A stretch of DNA of 64,000 nt from Roseiarcus sp036488815. GTDB lineage: Bacteria; Pseudomonadota; Alphaproteobacteria; Rhizobiales; Beijerinckiaceae. Positions within the stretch are counted from its first letter, which is position 1; each line of letters starts with the position of its first letter. This document shows, piece after piece, positions 17,636-25,089 of the stretch. The stretch covers positions 23,936 through 87,935 of the forward strand of contig DASXGX010000044.1 in the NCBI GenBank assembly GCA_036488815.1. The letters run 5' to 3'. Under the pieces are notes generated by a model. That model saw only the letters and a list, made by a program, of their open reading frames with translations. It was not told the DNA's origin and did no database searches. The translations under genes and the position numbers were made by a program.

Positions 17636-18133
17636 TCACATCTTGGCGGGCAGCGTGCTCATGGCTCTCCGGTCAAGCTGGTACATTCCTTGATCGTTGC
17701 CGATGCCCAGCGGATCGCCGGCGCCCTTGCGGGGTTTGGTCTCGCGCTTTTCGAGTACGGCGCGCTGCCCGTGCGCGATTGCGTCTTGGGCCTGGCGAAG
17801 CGTCTTTTTCATCTCTTTCGTCAGCCGCGTTTCGTAGGCGCGCGGAACATCGTTGGTTCGGAGCCAAAGATCGACCTGTCCCTCGTCGTCATGCGCCACG
17901 AAGGCGACAAGCTCGGCGTGATCAGGCAAGGCGGATGCGTCCGCCGACACCGGGAAGCCCATAATTGCGCCGGCCGCGACCGGCGCGTAACAGGCGAGCG
18001 CCAGGGCGGCGACAGGCACGGCGATCTTCGCCCACAGCGGCGCGCTCGCAGTCCGAAAGAGCCACGCGGCGATGACGCACATCAACGCGAGCAGCGCGCC
18101 GAAGGACAAAACGAAGTGAAGGTAGAGGCTCAT
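17636..18133 (-). CDS. Membrane protein of unknown function, third gene of the ExbB/ExbD-like operon
   Basis: 165-residue protein with two N-terminal membrane segments (about residues 5-27 and 34-58). A short extracytoplasmic domain follows (HAELVAFVAHDDEGQVDLWL) with a charged helix, KEMKKTLRQAQDA, and a basic tail. No family was recognised. The ATG overlaps the stop of the ExbD-like gene by four bases (ATGA), so it is translated with it. Co-translation suggests it is a third subunit of the complex formed by the ExbB-like and ExbD-like proteins. Its function is unknown. Confidence 0.75.
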   Translation of the reverse strand: MSLYLHFVLSFGALLALMCVIAAWLFRTASAPLWAKIAVPVAALALACYAPVAAGAIMGFPVSADASALPDHAELVAFVAHDDEGQVDLWLRTNDVPRAYETRLTKEMKKTLRQAQDAIAHGQRAVLEKRETKPRKGAGDPLGIGNDQGMYQLDRRAMSTLPAKM

Positions 18134-18744
18134 GGCGAGGCGACTTCTTTCTGATAGGACGCGGTGATCGGGGTGAGGGGCGGATCGCCAAGCGTGATCT
18201 GGCCATCCCGCGCCATATCGAACGATGCCCAATTGATCGTCTGGCCGACGTAATCCAGAACCAAGTCCTTCGCGAAGACGACGCGGACAGAGGGATTGAG
18301 CGCGAGGATTTCCGCGTGAACCTTGAGCCCGATGGCGCGGCGGTCGACCGCGCCGTCGCGATCGGTGTATAGGTTTGCGCCGAGGTCGTAGTGGCCGGGC
18401 TCGATACACCGCAGCGCGATCGTTTCCTTGTTGCTGTCGACCTGGGTTCGCGAACCGTCCGCCAAGGTGATGAACGAGTCGATGAAGCCGCGGTTGTCGC
18501 GGTCGAGCGTTGCGCAGCCGACGTCGCGGGAGGCGTAAAAGACCGGCTTCTTGCTGGGCGGCATCAAGTGAATGTCGACATCGGCGTCCTTGTGGACGTC
18601 CCATTCGAGCGAGAGAAGATATTCAGCCTTCTCCTTCACGCCATTGGCCTTCGTCTGCGGCGGATTGACCGCGACGATGACAATGGCGAGAACGGCGAGC
18701 GCCATGTCGCAAAGACCGATCCAGACTGCCGAGCGGTCCGTCAT
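18130..18744 (-). CDS. ExbD/TolR-like single-span protein with a DUF2135-like periplasmic domain
   Basis: 204-residue protein. The N-terminal membrane segment GLCDMALAVLAIVIVAV carries an Asp at residue 13, in the place of the proton-binding Asp of ExbD/TolR (PLIDVMLVLL type). The periplasmic part is not the usual ExbD domain: LSLEWDVHKDADVDIHL, CATLDRDNRGF and EPGHYDLGANLY follow the pattern W..DaDvDlh / LDrDn / PGhYdl of DUF2135/YfaP-type beta-sandwich domains. It overlaps its neighbours by four bases on both sides. I infer a proton-driven complex acting on a periplasmic partner; the domain call is by pattern only. Confidence 0.72.
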   Translation of the reverse strand: MTDRSAVWIGLCDMALAVLAIVIVAVNPPQTKANGVKEKAEYLLSLEWDVHKDADVDIHLMPPSKKPVFYASRDVGCATLDRDNRGFIDSFITLADGSRTQVDSNKETIALRCIEPGHYDLGANLYTDRDGAVDRRAIGLKVHAEILALNPSVRVVFAKDLVLDYVGQTINWASFDMARDGQITLGDPPLTPITASYQKEVASP

Positions 18745-19160
18745 CGTTCAGCCTTCCTGATTGCAACCTCGAGATTGAAAGTCATGACGGCCACCAGAGC
18801 TGCCGCGAGCACGCCGCATGCGGTGCAATACAGCGAGGTGGCGAGCGGGGCGAAGGCAGCCGCTCCGCCGGCGAGCGACTTAGCCTGGAGGCTCAAGCCG
18901 AAGGCGGTGCCGAAGAGCCCAAGCATCGGGAGAAGACGCTCGGCGAGATGGCCGAATGAGGCGTCGGCGGCGTCAGGGCGCCAGGCCTGCCAGCCGAGCC
19001 ACGCCGTTGTGCCGAGGAACACGACGCCGATGGCCGAGGTCATCATGCTCTGGTCATTCGCCCAGACCGCCGTGAACACGCCTTGAATATAGGCAAACCA
19101 GGCAGCCGCGCCGATGGCGAGGCATAGAACGAAGTGCGAGAGGAATGCACGGCGCTGCAT
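18741..19160 (-). CDS. MotA/TolQ/ExbB-type proton channel family protein, minimal form
   Basis: 139-residue membrane protein, first gene of a three-gene overlapping operon. Four hydrophobic segments are visible; the last two, LLPMLGLFGTAFGLSLQ and LATSLYCTACGVLAAALVAV, match the two conserved helices of MotA/TolQ/ExbB proteins (GL.GT..GL and LxTaxxGLaxAi). It is far shorter than ExbB or TolQ (~230-245) because the large cytoplasmic loop is missing. The next gene encodes the matching ExbD-like partner. A role in proton-driven energy transfer is inferred from both proteins together. Confidence 0.75.
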   Translation of the reverse strand: MQRRAFLSHFVLCLAIGAAAWFAYIQGVFTAVWANDQSMMTSAIGVVFLGTTAWLGWQAWRPDAADASFGHLAERLLPMLGLFGTAFGLSLQAKSLAGGAAAFAPLATSLYCTACGVLAAALVAVMTFNLEVAIRKAER

Positions 19161-19758
19161 GAGGCGACAATCCTTTCCAAAAACACATGCGCTGCTCTCA
19201 GGTCTTGCTTCCCGAGAGCACGATTGGACGCAAGCTCAGCAAATTTTCAGCGAGTTGAGATCGAGGGCTTTCGCCACGTCGTCTTCTATTGCAGGCGCAA
19301 ATGTAGCACTGTCAGACGGGGCCTACCCATTGGGTTAAGGTCGCGTGCGTCTAAACACCTGCAGATCTGGAACCGCATAAAGCATAATTGCGCTGATGCG
19401 TTGGTTTGGCCGAGGGCGCCTATTGGTGACCTCGCGCCGCTTCCACGCGGTTGTCGGCGTTGAAAATCGTACGACGCCTGCGGTCGCAGTTTCCTGCCAG
19501 ATTGACTCGTCGCAACGATTCGAACTTTCGACCGTTAGCTCAGGGATTTGGCCCTGCGTACGTCCGTTTTCGGACGGTAGGTCGGAGCTGCGGAACAACC
19601 GAGGACGGGTCGGAGGCCGTCATTCAAACTCAGGCGGGTCAGCCAGCCCGCGCTCGATTCGCGCTTTTCGCGATACAACCGTTAACGGGTTGTATACGGA
19701 TGGCGTCTACCTATGCGTGCAATCGATTGTCGCCGCTCGCATCGGAAGCGCCGCTCGC
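19161..19758. other. 598-bp non-coding region upstream of the GGDEF/EAL gene
   Basis: No gene was recognised on either strand. The frame of the following GGDEF/EAL gene is open back to 19396, but the first ~120 codons look non-coding (no conserved residues, mixed composition). Two dyads occur: CGTCCG-TTTT-CGGACG at 19561-19576 and the longer palindrome at 19673-19695. The region should contain the promoters of the divergent ExbB-like operon and of the GGDEF/EAL gene. Confidence 0.6.
19673..19695. promoter_or_regulatory. 23-bp palindrome, candidate operator
   Basis: Arms ATACAACC (19673-19680) and GGTTGTAT (19688-19695) are perfect 8-bp complements around GTTAACG. The centre, CCGTTAACGG, is itself palindromic. 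It ends 63 bases before the chosen GTG start of the GGDEF/EAL gene, a position suited to a repressor or activator site. No known consensus was recognised. Confidence 0.45.
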
Positions 19759-21852
19759 GTGTCGAACTCGCAAACGCTCGAGAATCAGACGCCCGATGCT
19801 GGGCGGGCGGGGGTGATCGCGGCCCCTCGCGGGGCGAGCGGCGCCACGAGCGCGCTGTCGCGCCTCACGGACTGGCTCGACGGCGATCCGTTCGCCTTTT
19901 CCAGGCGCCCGCTGGCGGCGCCCGAACGCGAGCGCATCCGCGCAGCGCAACTCGCCTCGACCCAGCGCGGCGCTCTCGCGCCCATGACCGCGGCCGTGTT
20001 CGGCGCCATGGTGCTGACGGTTGGGATGTGGAGCACGCCGGTCCGGACGCCGCTCATGTTCTGGGCGCTGGCGCTGGTGGCCAATCTCGGACTGTGGCGC
20101 ATCCTTCCCGGCAAGGGCGGCGGCAACATCCGCGTGCTCCGTCGGGCCACCATCCGCACGATGCTGAACGCGGCGATCTGGGCGCTTGGCCTCGCCTTGG
20201 CGGCGGGAGTCGCCGACGGCGGCCAGCGCGCCTTGATCGCAACCCTGTCGATGTGCGTCATGAGCGACGGCGCCTTGCAGCTCGCTTTCTCGCCGCCGAT
20301 GGCCTACGGCTTCATTGCGCCGCTCGCGCTCGGGTGCGTCGCCGTCGCCTATGAGACGCCCGACGCCGCGGCGCTGCCCATTCTCGCCGCGCAGCTCTTC
20401 AACGCCGGCTTCCTGCTGTTTCAGGCGCATTTCCAGGCGACGCAACTCGCCAGGCGCACGATCGCGCATTTCGCCGACGAGACCGCGGCCAGGCTCGACG
20501 GGCTCACCGGGCTCGGCAACCGGCTCGGCCTTACCGAACATCTGGCCCTCGCCTTCAAGCGTCTCGGCGAGGGGGGAGAGCGGTTCGCGCTCTTGTGCTT
20601 CGATCTCGACAGCTTCCAGCTCGTCAATGAGACCTTCGGCCATTCGGCTGGCGACGAGATGATCCGTCGCGCCGCGCAGGCGCTGCGGGCGGCAAGCGGC
20701 GAAGACGACTATGTCGCGCGGTTGGGTGGAGATGAGTTCGCTCTGGTTGCAGCGCATGTTAGCGGGCGCGATGCTGCTCGGTCGCTCGCGCAGAGCATCG
20801 CCGCCGAATTTCGCCGGCCTTACCCATTCACCTGGGGCGAAAGCGTGTGCGCCGTGACCATCGGCGTCGCCGTCGCGCTCGAGCACGGGCACGACGGCGA
20901 CCATCTCGCCCGCAGCGCGGAAGCTGCGCTCTATCGCGCCAGGCATCGGGGCCCGGGATCGGTCGCTTTGGTCGACGACATGGAGGGCCGCGAGGCGACC
21001 GAGCGGCGCAAGACGGAGGCCGCGCTCCGTCAGGCGCTGCGAAATGGCGAGATGCGTCTCGACTTCCAACCGTTCGTCGATGTCGCGAGCGGCTCCGTGA
21101 CCGGCTTTGAAGCGTTGTTGCGCTGGCGGCGGCCGGGCCATCCAGAGGCGCCGGCGAGCGCCTTCATCCGCGCCGCCGAAACCTTCGGCTGCCTGGAGGA
21201 GATCGGCGTCTGGGCGTTGCGCGAGGCGACGAGGGTCGCCTCCCGGTGGCCGAAGCGGCTGCGGGTCGCCGTCAACGTGTCGCCGGTTCAGCTCAAATCG
21301 CCGTTGCTGGCGGCCGTGGTGAGGGACGTCGTCGAGGCAGGCTTCGACGCGCGCCGCTTGGAGCTCGAGATCTCGGAATTGGCGCCGATCGAGGATTTCG
21401 CGGCCGCGGCGGCGAGCCTCAACGCGCTTCGTCACTATGGCGTCTCGATCGCTCTGGCTGATTTCGGCGCGCATTTCTCCTCGATGAGCTGCGTCGCGAA
21501 TCTGCCGCTCGACCGCATCAAGATCGAGCGCGCTTTCGTCGCGGACGCGCTCGCCAATCCGCGCGCGGCGGCGGTGATCCGTTCCGCCGCCAGGCTCGCC
21601 AAAGAGCTTGGACTGGCGCTCACCGGCGAAGGCGTGGAGACGGCCGCGCAGCTCGATCTCTTGCGTTCCGCCGGATGCGACGAGGCGCAAGGCTATTGGC
21701 TTGGCCGCCCGGCGCCTGCCGAGGAGCTGCCCGCTCTAATCAAATACTTCCCGGTCGCCAAACCCGAAGCGGGCGTTCGTTGCGAGGATTGCTCGATCCC
21801 TTGGTGCGTCGAGGCGGGCAAGTGCCGACGGCGGACGGCGATGGCGAGCTGA
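19759..21852 (+). CDS. Membrane GGDEF / degenerate-EAL protein with Cys-rich tail
   Basis: About 697 residues. An N-terminal membrane sensor of some six spans (roughly residues 75-225) is followed by GGDEF and EAL domains. GGDEF is intact (residues 323-327), but the inhibitory RxxD site five residues upstream is absent (GEDD). The EAL domain keeps EAL (451), a LELEIS(E) motif, the IKIE lysine and GEGVE, yet the metal-binding DDFG motif reads ADFG (Ala567-Asp568), so hydrolysis of cyclic di-GMP is probably impaired. The C-terminus carries four cysteines (675, 678, 683, 689), possibly metal-binding. The start is uncertain: GTG at 19759 (GGAAG upstream) or GTG at 19813. Confidence 0.85.
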   Translation: MSNSQTLENQTPDAGRAGVIAAPRGASGATSALSRLTDWLDGDPFAFSRRPLAAPERERIRAAQLASTQRGALAPMTAAVFGAMVLTVGMWSTPVRTPLMFWALALVANLGLWRILPGKGGGNIRVLRRATIRTMLNAAIWALGLALAAGVADGGQRALIATLSMCVMSDGALQLAFSPPMAYGFIAPLALGCVAVAYETPDAAALPILAAQLFNAGFLLFQAHFQATQLARRTIAHFADETAARLDGLTGLGNRLGLTEHLALAFKRLGEGGERFALLCFDLDSFQLVNETFGHSAGDEMIRRAAQALRAASGEDDYVARLGGDEFALVAAHVSGRDAARSLAQSIAAEFRRPYPFTWGESVCAVTIGVAVALEHGHDGDHLARSAEAALYRARHRGPGSVALVDDMEGREATERRKTEAALRQALRNGEMRLDFQPFVDVASGSVTGFEALLRWRRPGHPEAPASAFIRAAETFGCLEEIGVWALREATRVASRWPKRLRVAVNVSPVQLKSPLLAAVVRDVVEAGFDARRLELEISELAPIEDFAAAAASLNALRHYGVSIALADFGAHFSSMSCVANLPLDRIKIERAFVADALANPRAAAVIRSAARLAKELGLALTGEGVETAAQLDLLRSAGCDEAQGYWLGRPAPAEELPALIKYFPVAKPEAGVRCEDCSIPWCVEAGKCRRRTAMAS

Positions 21853-21865
21853 GGCGCCGGCGCGC

Positions 21866-22936
21866 TCAACCCACCGGCGGGCACTTGCCCGGGGAAGCGC
21901 CGCCGCGCGCGGCGGAGGGCAGGGGGATGTCCAGCGTCTTGATCTCCCCGAAGCTGCGCGGCCGCCAGCCGTCGACGAGGCGCTTCGCCGCGCCGATCTC
22001 ATCCGTCGTCATATTGGGCTCGATCGCGGCGCGGACCTGGGAGTTGTCGTGAAAGGGGCTGCGCGCCGCAAGCCGGAACCAAACGTCCGCCTGGGCGAGA
22101 TCGACGCCGAGCCGGGCGCCATGGTCGTCAGCGTCGCCCGAAGCGAACATCATGCTGAGTTTTTCCTGCGCCTGCGGGTCGCCGAGCAAAGCGGCGCGCA
22201 TCAGCCAGCAGAAGCTGAGGTTCAGGTCGCGTTCGCTAGAAGAGTTCCAGGAGTTCAACGCGAAGTAGCCAATCGTGACCATCGCCTCGACGTCGCCATG
22301 GCGGGCCGAGGATTCATACCACTTGAGGCTTTCGCCGCGGTCCCGCGGGACGCCGGGAGCGCCTGCCGCGTAGAGGCTGGCGAGGTCCGCCTCCGCGCCG
22401 CTCGAACCTAAGCTCGCGGCGCGTTGCAGCATGGCGAGGCCGCCAGCCGCATCCTTTTGGGTTCCGCGGCCGCGCATAATCATGGGGCCAAGCGCGCGCA
22501 TCGCCTCGCGGTCGCCGGCCGCGGCGCGCCGTTGCAGAGCCGTCGCGATCTTCGTCTCGTCGACCTCGACCGAAGCGCCGTTGCGGAGCCGCTCGGCGAT
22601 GTCGCGCGCGGCGTCCGGCTCGCCGTGTTCGGCGGCGCGCGCGACCCAGGCGAGGCCAGCTTCCCGGTTCTCCGGCAGCCCGTCGCCAGTCAACAAGGTG
22701 AGGCCGAGAAGATATTCCGCGGCAGCGTCGCCGGCGATTGCGCGCTTCATCGTGTCGAGCGCCTCCCGGGACACCGGGCAGAACGGGGGAACAATGCAGA
22801 GCGTCGACAGAAGCTTGTAGGTCTTCTCGATATTGGCCGAGGCGTCGTCCTGGGCCGCAGATCCGGCGATTTTCGCCGACGCCGCAAGCCCGACGATCAC
22901 GCTGAGCACGATTCCCGCAATCTTGCGCAACCGCAT
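21866..22936 (-). CDS. Sel1-repeat (TPR-like) exported protein
   Basis: 356-residue protein with an N-terminal hydrophobic signal or anchor (residues ~5-25). Several Sel1-like repeats follow, recognisable as AxxYLxGL..xGxG and AxxWxxxAA..G.xxA units, for example EYLLGLTLLTGDG, LAMLQRAASLGS and ESLKWYESSARHGD. Such repeats form helical solenoids that hold partner proteins; periplasmic scaffolding is likely but the partner is unknown. The ATG at 22936 has GGAGG at ideal spacing and was preferred to an ATG at 22963. It is convergent with the GGDEF/EAL gene, 13 bases apart. Confidence 0.83.
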   Translation of the reverse strand: MRLRKIAGIVLSVIVGLAASAKIAGSAAQDDASANIEKTYKLLSTLCIVPPFCPVSREALDTMKRAIAGDAAAEYLLGLTLLTGDGLPENREAGLAWVARAAEHGEPDAARDIAERLRNGASVEVDETKIATALQRRAAAGDREAMRALGPMIMRGRGTQKDAAGGLAMLQRAASLGSSGAEADLASLYAAGAPGVPRDRGESLKWYESSARHGDVEAMVTIGYFALNSWNSSSERDLNLSFCWLMRAALLGDPQAQEKLSMMFASGDADDHGARLGVDLAQADVWFRLAARSPFHDNSQVRAAIEPNMTTDEIGAAKRLVDGWRPRSFGEIKTLDIPLPSAARGGASPGKCPPVG

Positions 22937-23080
22937 GGAAGGCCTCCGCTCGGCGCCTCGCACACAGCCTGTACCACGCTACAGAATTGGACAAGCATCA
23001 GGGGAGCGCGGCTTTCCTCCATCCACAGGACTGCGTCGCGGCCCCTACGCCTGGCCGCCAAGATTTGCCATAAGGGCGTC

Positions 23081-23518
23081 ATGACGCTTCACCTGATCAA
23101 ACTCTGCGTCGGCGCCGACTCGATCGCCGATCTGGAGGAGTGGATTGCGCTGCGCGTGGCCGAGCGCCGGGCGCGCGGCGAGCCGGCGCGGCACCCGCAC
23201 ATAACCCGTATGGTCCCCAAGCGCGGCGAAGACCTTCTCGACGGTGGTTCGCTCTATTGGGTCATCAAGGGCCAGATCGCTGCGCGCCAGCGCCTGTCCG
23301 ACGTCGAGCCCTTCGTGGACGCGGACGGCGTCGGCCGCTGCCGGCTTTGGCTCGATCCGCTCGTCGTCCCGGTCCGCCCGCGCCCGTTTCGCGCCTTTCA
23401 GGGTTGGCGCTATCTCGCCGCCAAGGACGCGCCGTCCGATCTCGACGAGGCCGGCGTCGGCGCCGCAGCGATGCCCGAGGAGCTTCGTCGGGCGCTAGGC
23501 GAGCTCGGCCTTCTCTGA
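23081..23518 (+). CDS. DUF1489 family protein
   Basis: 145-residue cytosolic protein with the DUF1489 pattern: MTLHLIKLCVGADSI at the start, HITRMVPKR, GSLYWVIKGQIAARQ and FQGWRYL. The family is widespread in Alphaproteobacteria and has no known function. AAGGG precedes the ATG at 23081. It runs in the same direction as the VWA and DnaJ genes, 68 bases before the VWA gene, so an operon is possible. Confidence 0.85.
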   Translation: MTLHLIKLCVGADSIADLEEWIALRVAERRARGEPARHPHITRMVPKRGEDLLDGGSLYWVIKGQIAARQRLSDVEPFVDADGVGRCRLWLDPLVVPVRPRPFRAFQGWRYLAAKDAPSDLDEAGVGAAAMPEELRRALGELGLL

Positions 23519-23586
23519 CCGGCCCTTGCAGCGGCGTCGCCGGGCGCCGATCTGAAGGGCTCGCGTTGTCACGAGTGGAGGAAACC

Positions 23587-24297
23587 ATGTCGCGCGAAAG
23601 CGGCAAATCGCCGCTGGCGACGAGTTCAAGCGAGGCCGTCGACGCCTTTCTCGAGGCGGCGCGGCGCGCGCCGGCGCCAGCCGCGACGGGCCGGGGACGG
23701 ATGATCTTCGCGCTCGACGCGACGATGAGCCGCCAGCCGACCTGGGATCTCGCGCAAGGGCTCCAGGGCAAGATGTTTCAGGCGGCGGCCGGCCTCGGCG
23801 GCCTCGATGTCCAACTCGTCTATTTTCGCGGCTTTGGGGAATGCCGCGCGTCCCGCTTCGTCTCGGGCGGGGAGGGGCTCGCCGCCCTTATAAGCCGCAT
23901 CTCGGTTCGCGGCGGTCCGACGCAACTCGGCAAGGTGCTGGCCCATACGCGCGACGAGGCGCGCCGAGCGAAGGTCGGCGCCCTGGTCTTCGTCGGCGAC
24001 GCGATGGAGGAAGACCGCGATACGCTGCTCGGGCTGGCGGGAGAACTGGCGCTCGCGGGCGTCAAGGCCTTCATGTTTCAGGAAGGCGCCGATCCCGATG
24101 CGCGGCGCGTATTCCAGGAGATCGCGCGGCTCACCGACGGGGCGTACAGCGCCTTCGACGCGGGCGCGGCGTCGCGCCTCGAGGCGCTGCTGCGGGCCGC
24201 CGCCGCCTACGCCTCCGGGGGGCGGGCGGCTCTCGAAGCGCAGGCGATCGGCGACGGTCATGCCCGGGCGCTGCTGGCGCAGATGCGCCGTCCGTGA
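23587..24297 (+). CDS. VWA-like domain protein
   Basis: 236-residue protein of a family found in Alphaproteobacteria next to a DnaJ-domain gene. After a disordered N-terminus, RMIFALDATMSRQPTWD (from about residue 38) is a von Willebrand A-type first strand with a DATxSR variant of the metal-site motif. GGPTQLGKVL and VFVGDAMEED supply further loop residues, and FDAGAASRLEALL ends the domain. GGAGGAAACC precedes the ATG. The following DnaJ-domain gene is 73 bases downstream, suggesting a shared chaperone or assembly role; this is inference. Confidence 0.83.
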   Translation: MSRESGKSPLATSSSEAVDAFLEAARRAPAPAATGRGRMIFALDATMSRQPTWDLAQGLQGKMFQAAAGLGGLDVQLVYFRGFGECRASRFVSGGEGLAALISRISVRGGPTQLGKVLAHTRDEARRAKVGALVFVGDAMEEDRDTLLGLAGELALAGVKAFMFQEGADPDARRVFQEIARLTDGAYSAFDAGAASRLEALLRAAAAYASGGRAALEAQAIGDGHARALLAQMRRP

Positions 24298-24370
24298 AAT
24301 GAGCGTAGTTTGACGCCATGACCCTGCGTCTATTCCGCCGCCGCGCGGTCCCCATTCGAGAAGCCCAATC

Positions 24371-25087
24371 ATGCCGACCCTCATAGCCGGACTCATCGCG
24401 CTCTATCTTCTGCTGGCGGCGATCAAGATGTTCGGCCGCATGACCCCCGCGGCGGCCGCCAAGATCGTGCGTCGCGGCGGCGGCGCGCTGAACATTTTGG
24501 GTTATCTACTCATCGCAATGGGCGGCCGCTACAGGCTCGCCGCCCTTCTCGGCAGCCTCGCATTCGGCGCGGCGCGCCGCGGCGGCGCGGGGCCGTTCGG
24601 ATCGGCGTTTCGAGCCGCCGGTCCGGGGGCGAAAACGCGTGTGTCGAGCGCGCGCTCCGCGACGATCGAGACGCGGCTCGATCTCGAAACGGGCGTGATG
24701 ACCGGCGTCGTTCTCGGCGGGCGCTTCCAGGGACGGCCGCTCGACATGCTGACGCGGACGGAGTGTCTGGAGCTTTATGCGGACTGCGGGCGGGACGATC
24801 CAGACGGCGCCCGGCTAGTCGAAGCGTATCTCGACCGCCGGTTTGCCCGTTGGCGTGACGCAGACGAGGGTCAGGGCGAGGCGAGGGGGCGGGCTCGCAG
24901 CGGCGGCGCGATGACGCGCAACGAAGCGTATGAAATCCTGGGCCTGGCGGAAGGCGCGAGCGGCGAGGAAATCATTCGGGCGCACCGAACGCTGATGAAG
25001 AAGCTTCATCCAGACCATGGCGGATCGACCGCTCTCGCCGCGCGGGTCAATCAGGCCAAGGATGTTTTGCTCGACCGACATGGCTGA
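24371..25087 (+). CDS. Membrane-anchored DnaJ-domain protein (DjlA-like)
   Basis: 238-residue co-chaperone. One N-terminal membrane span (~residues 2-20) and a second weak hydrophobic stretch (~40-62) precede a cytoplasmic region. The C-terminal J domain (~180-238) has NEAYEILGL, HRTLMKKLHPDHGGS with the essential HPD tripeptide, and VNQAKDVLL. It should stimulate a DnaK-type Hsp70 at the membrane. Upstream of the J domain, ETRLDLETGVMTGVVLGG and LDMLTRTECLELYADC are conserved in its alphaproteobacterial relatives. It is convergent with the carboxypeptidase gene, two bases apart. Confidence 0.88.
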   Translation: MPTLIAGLIALYLLLAAIKMFGRMTPAAAAKIVRRGGGALNILGYLLIAMGGRYRLAALLGSLAFGAARRGGAGPFGSAFRAAGPGAKTRVSSARSATIETRLDLETGVMTGVVLGGRFQGRPLDMLTRTECLELYADCGRDDPDGARLVEAYLDRRFARWRDADEGQGEARGRARSGGAMTRNEAYEILGLAEGASGEEIIRAHRTLMKKLHPDHGGSTALAARVNQAKDVLLDRHG

Positions 25088-25089
25088 CG

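Noticed and set aside
19500..19545. tRNA-like words (GTTAGCTCAGG and TTCGAA) upstream of the GGDEF/EAL gene
   Set aside because: No acceptor stem or T-arm pairing can be formed on either strand.
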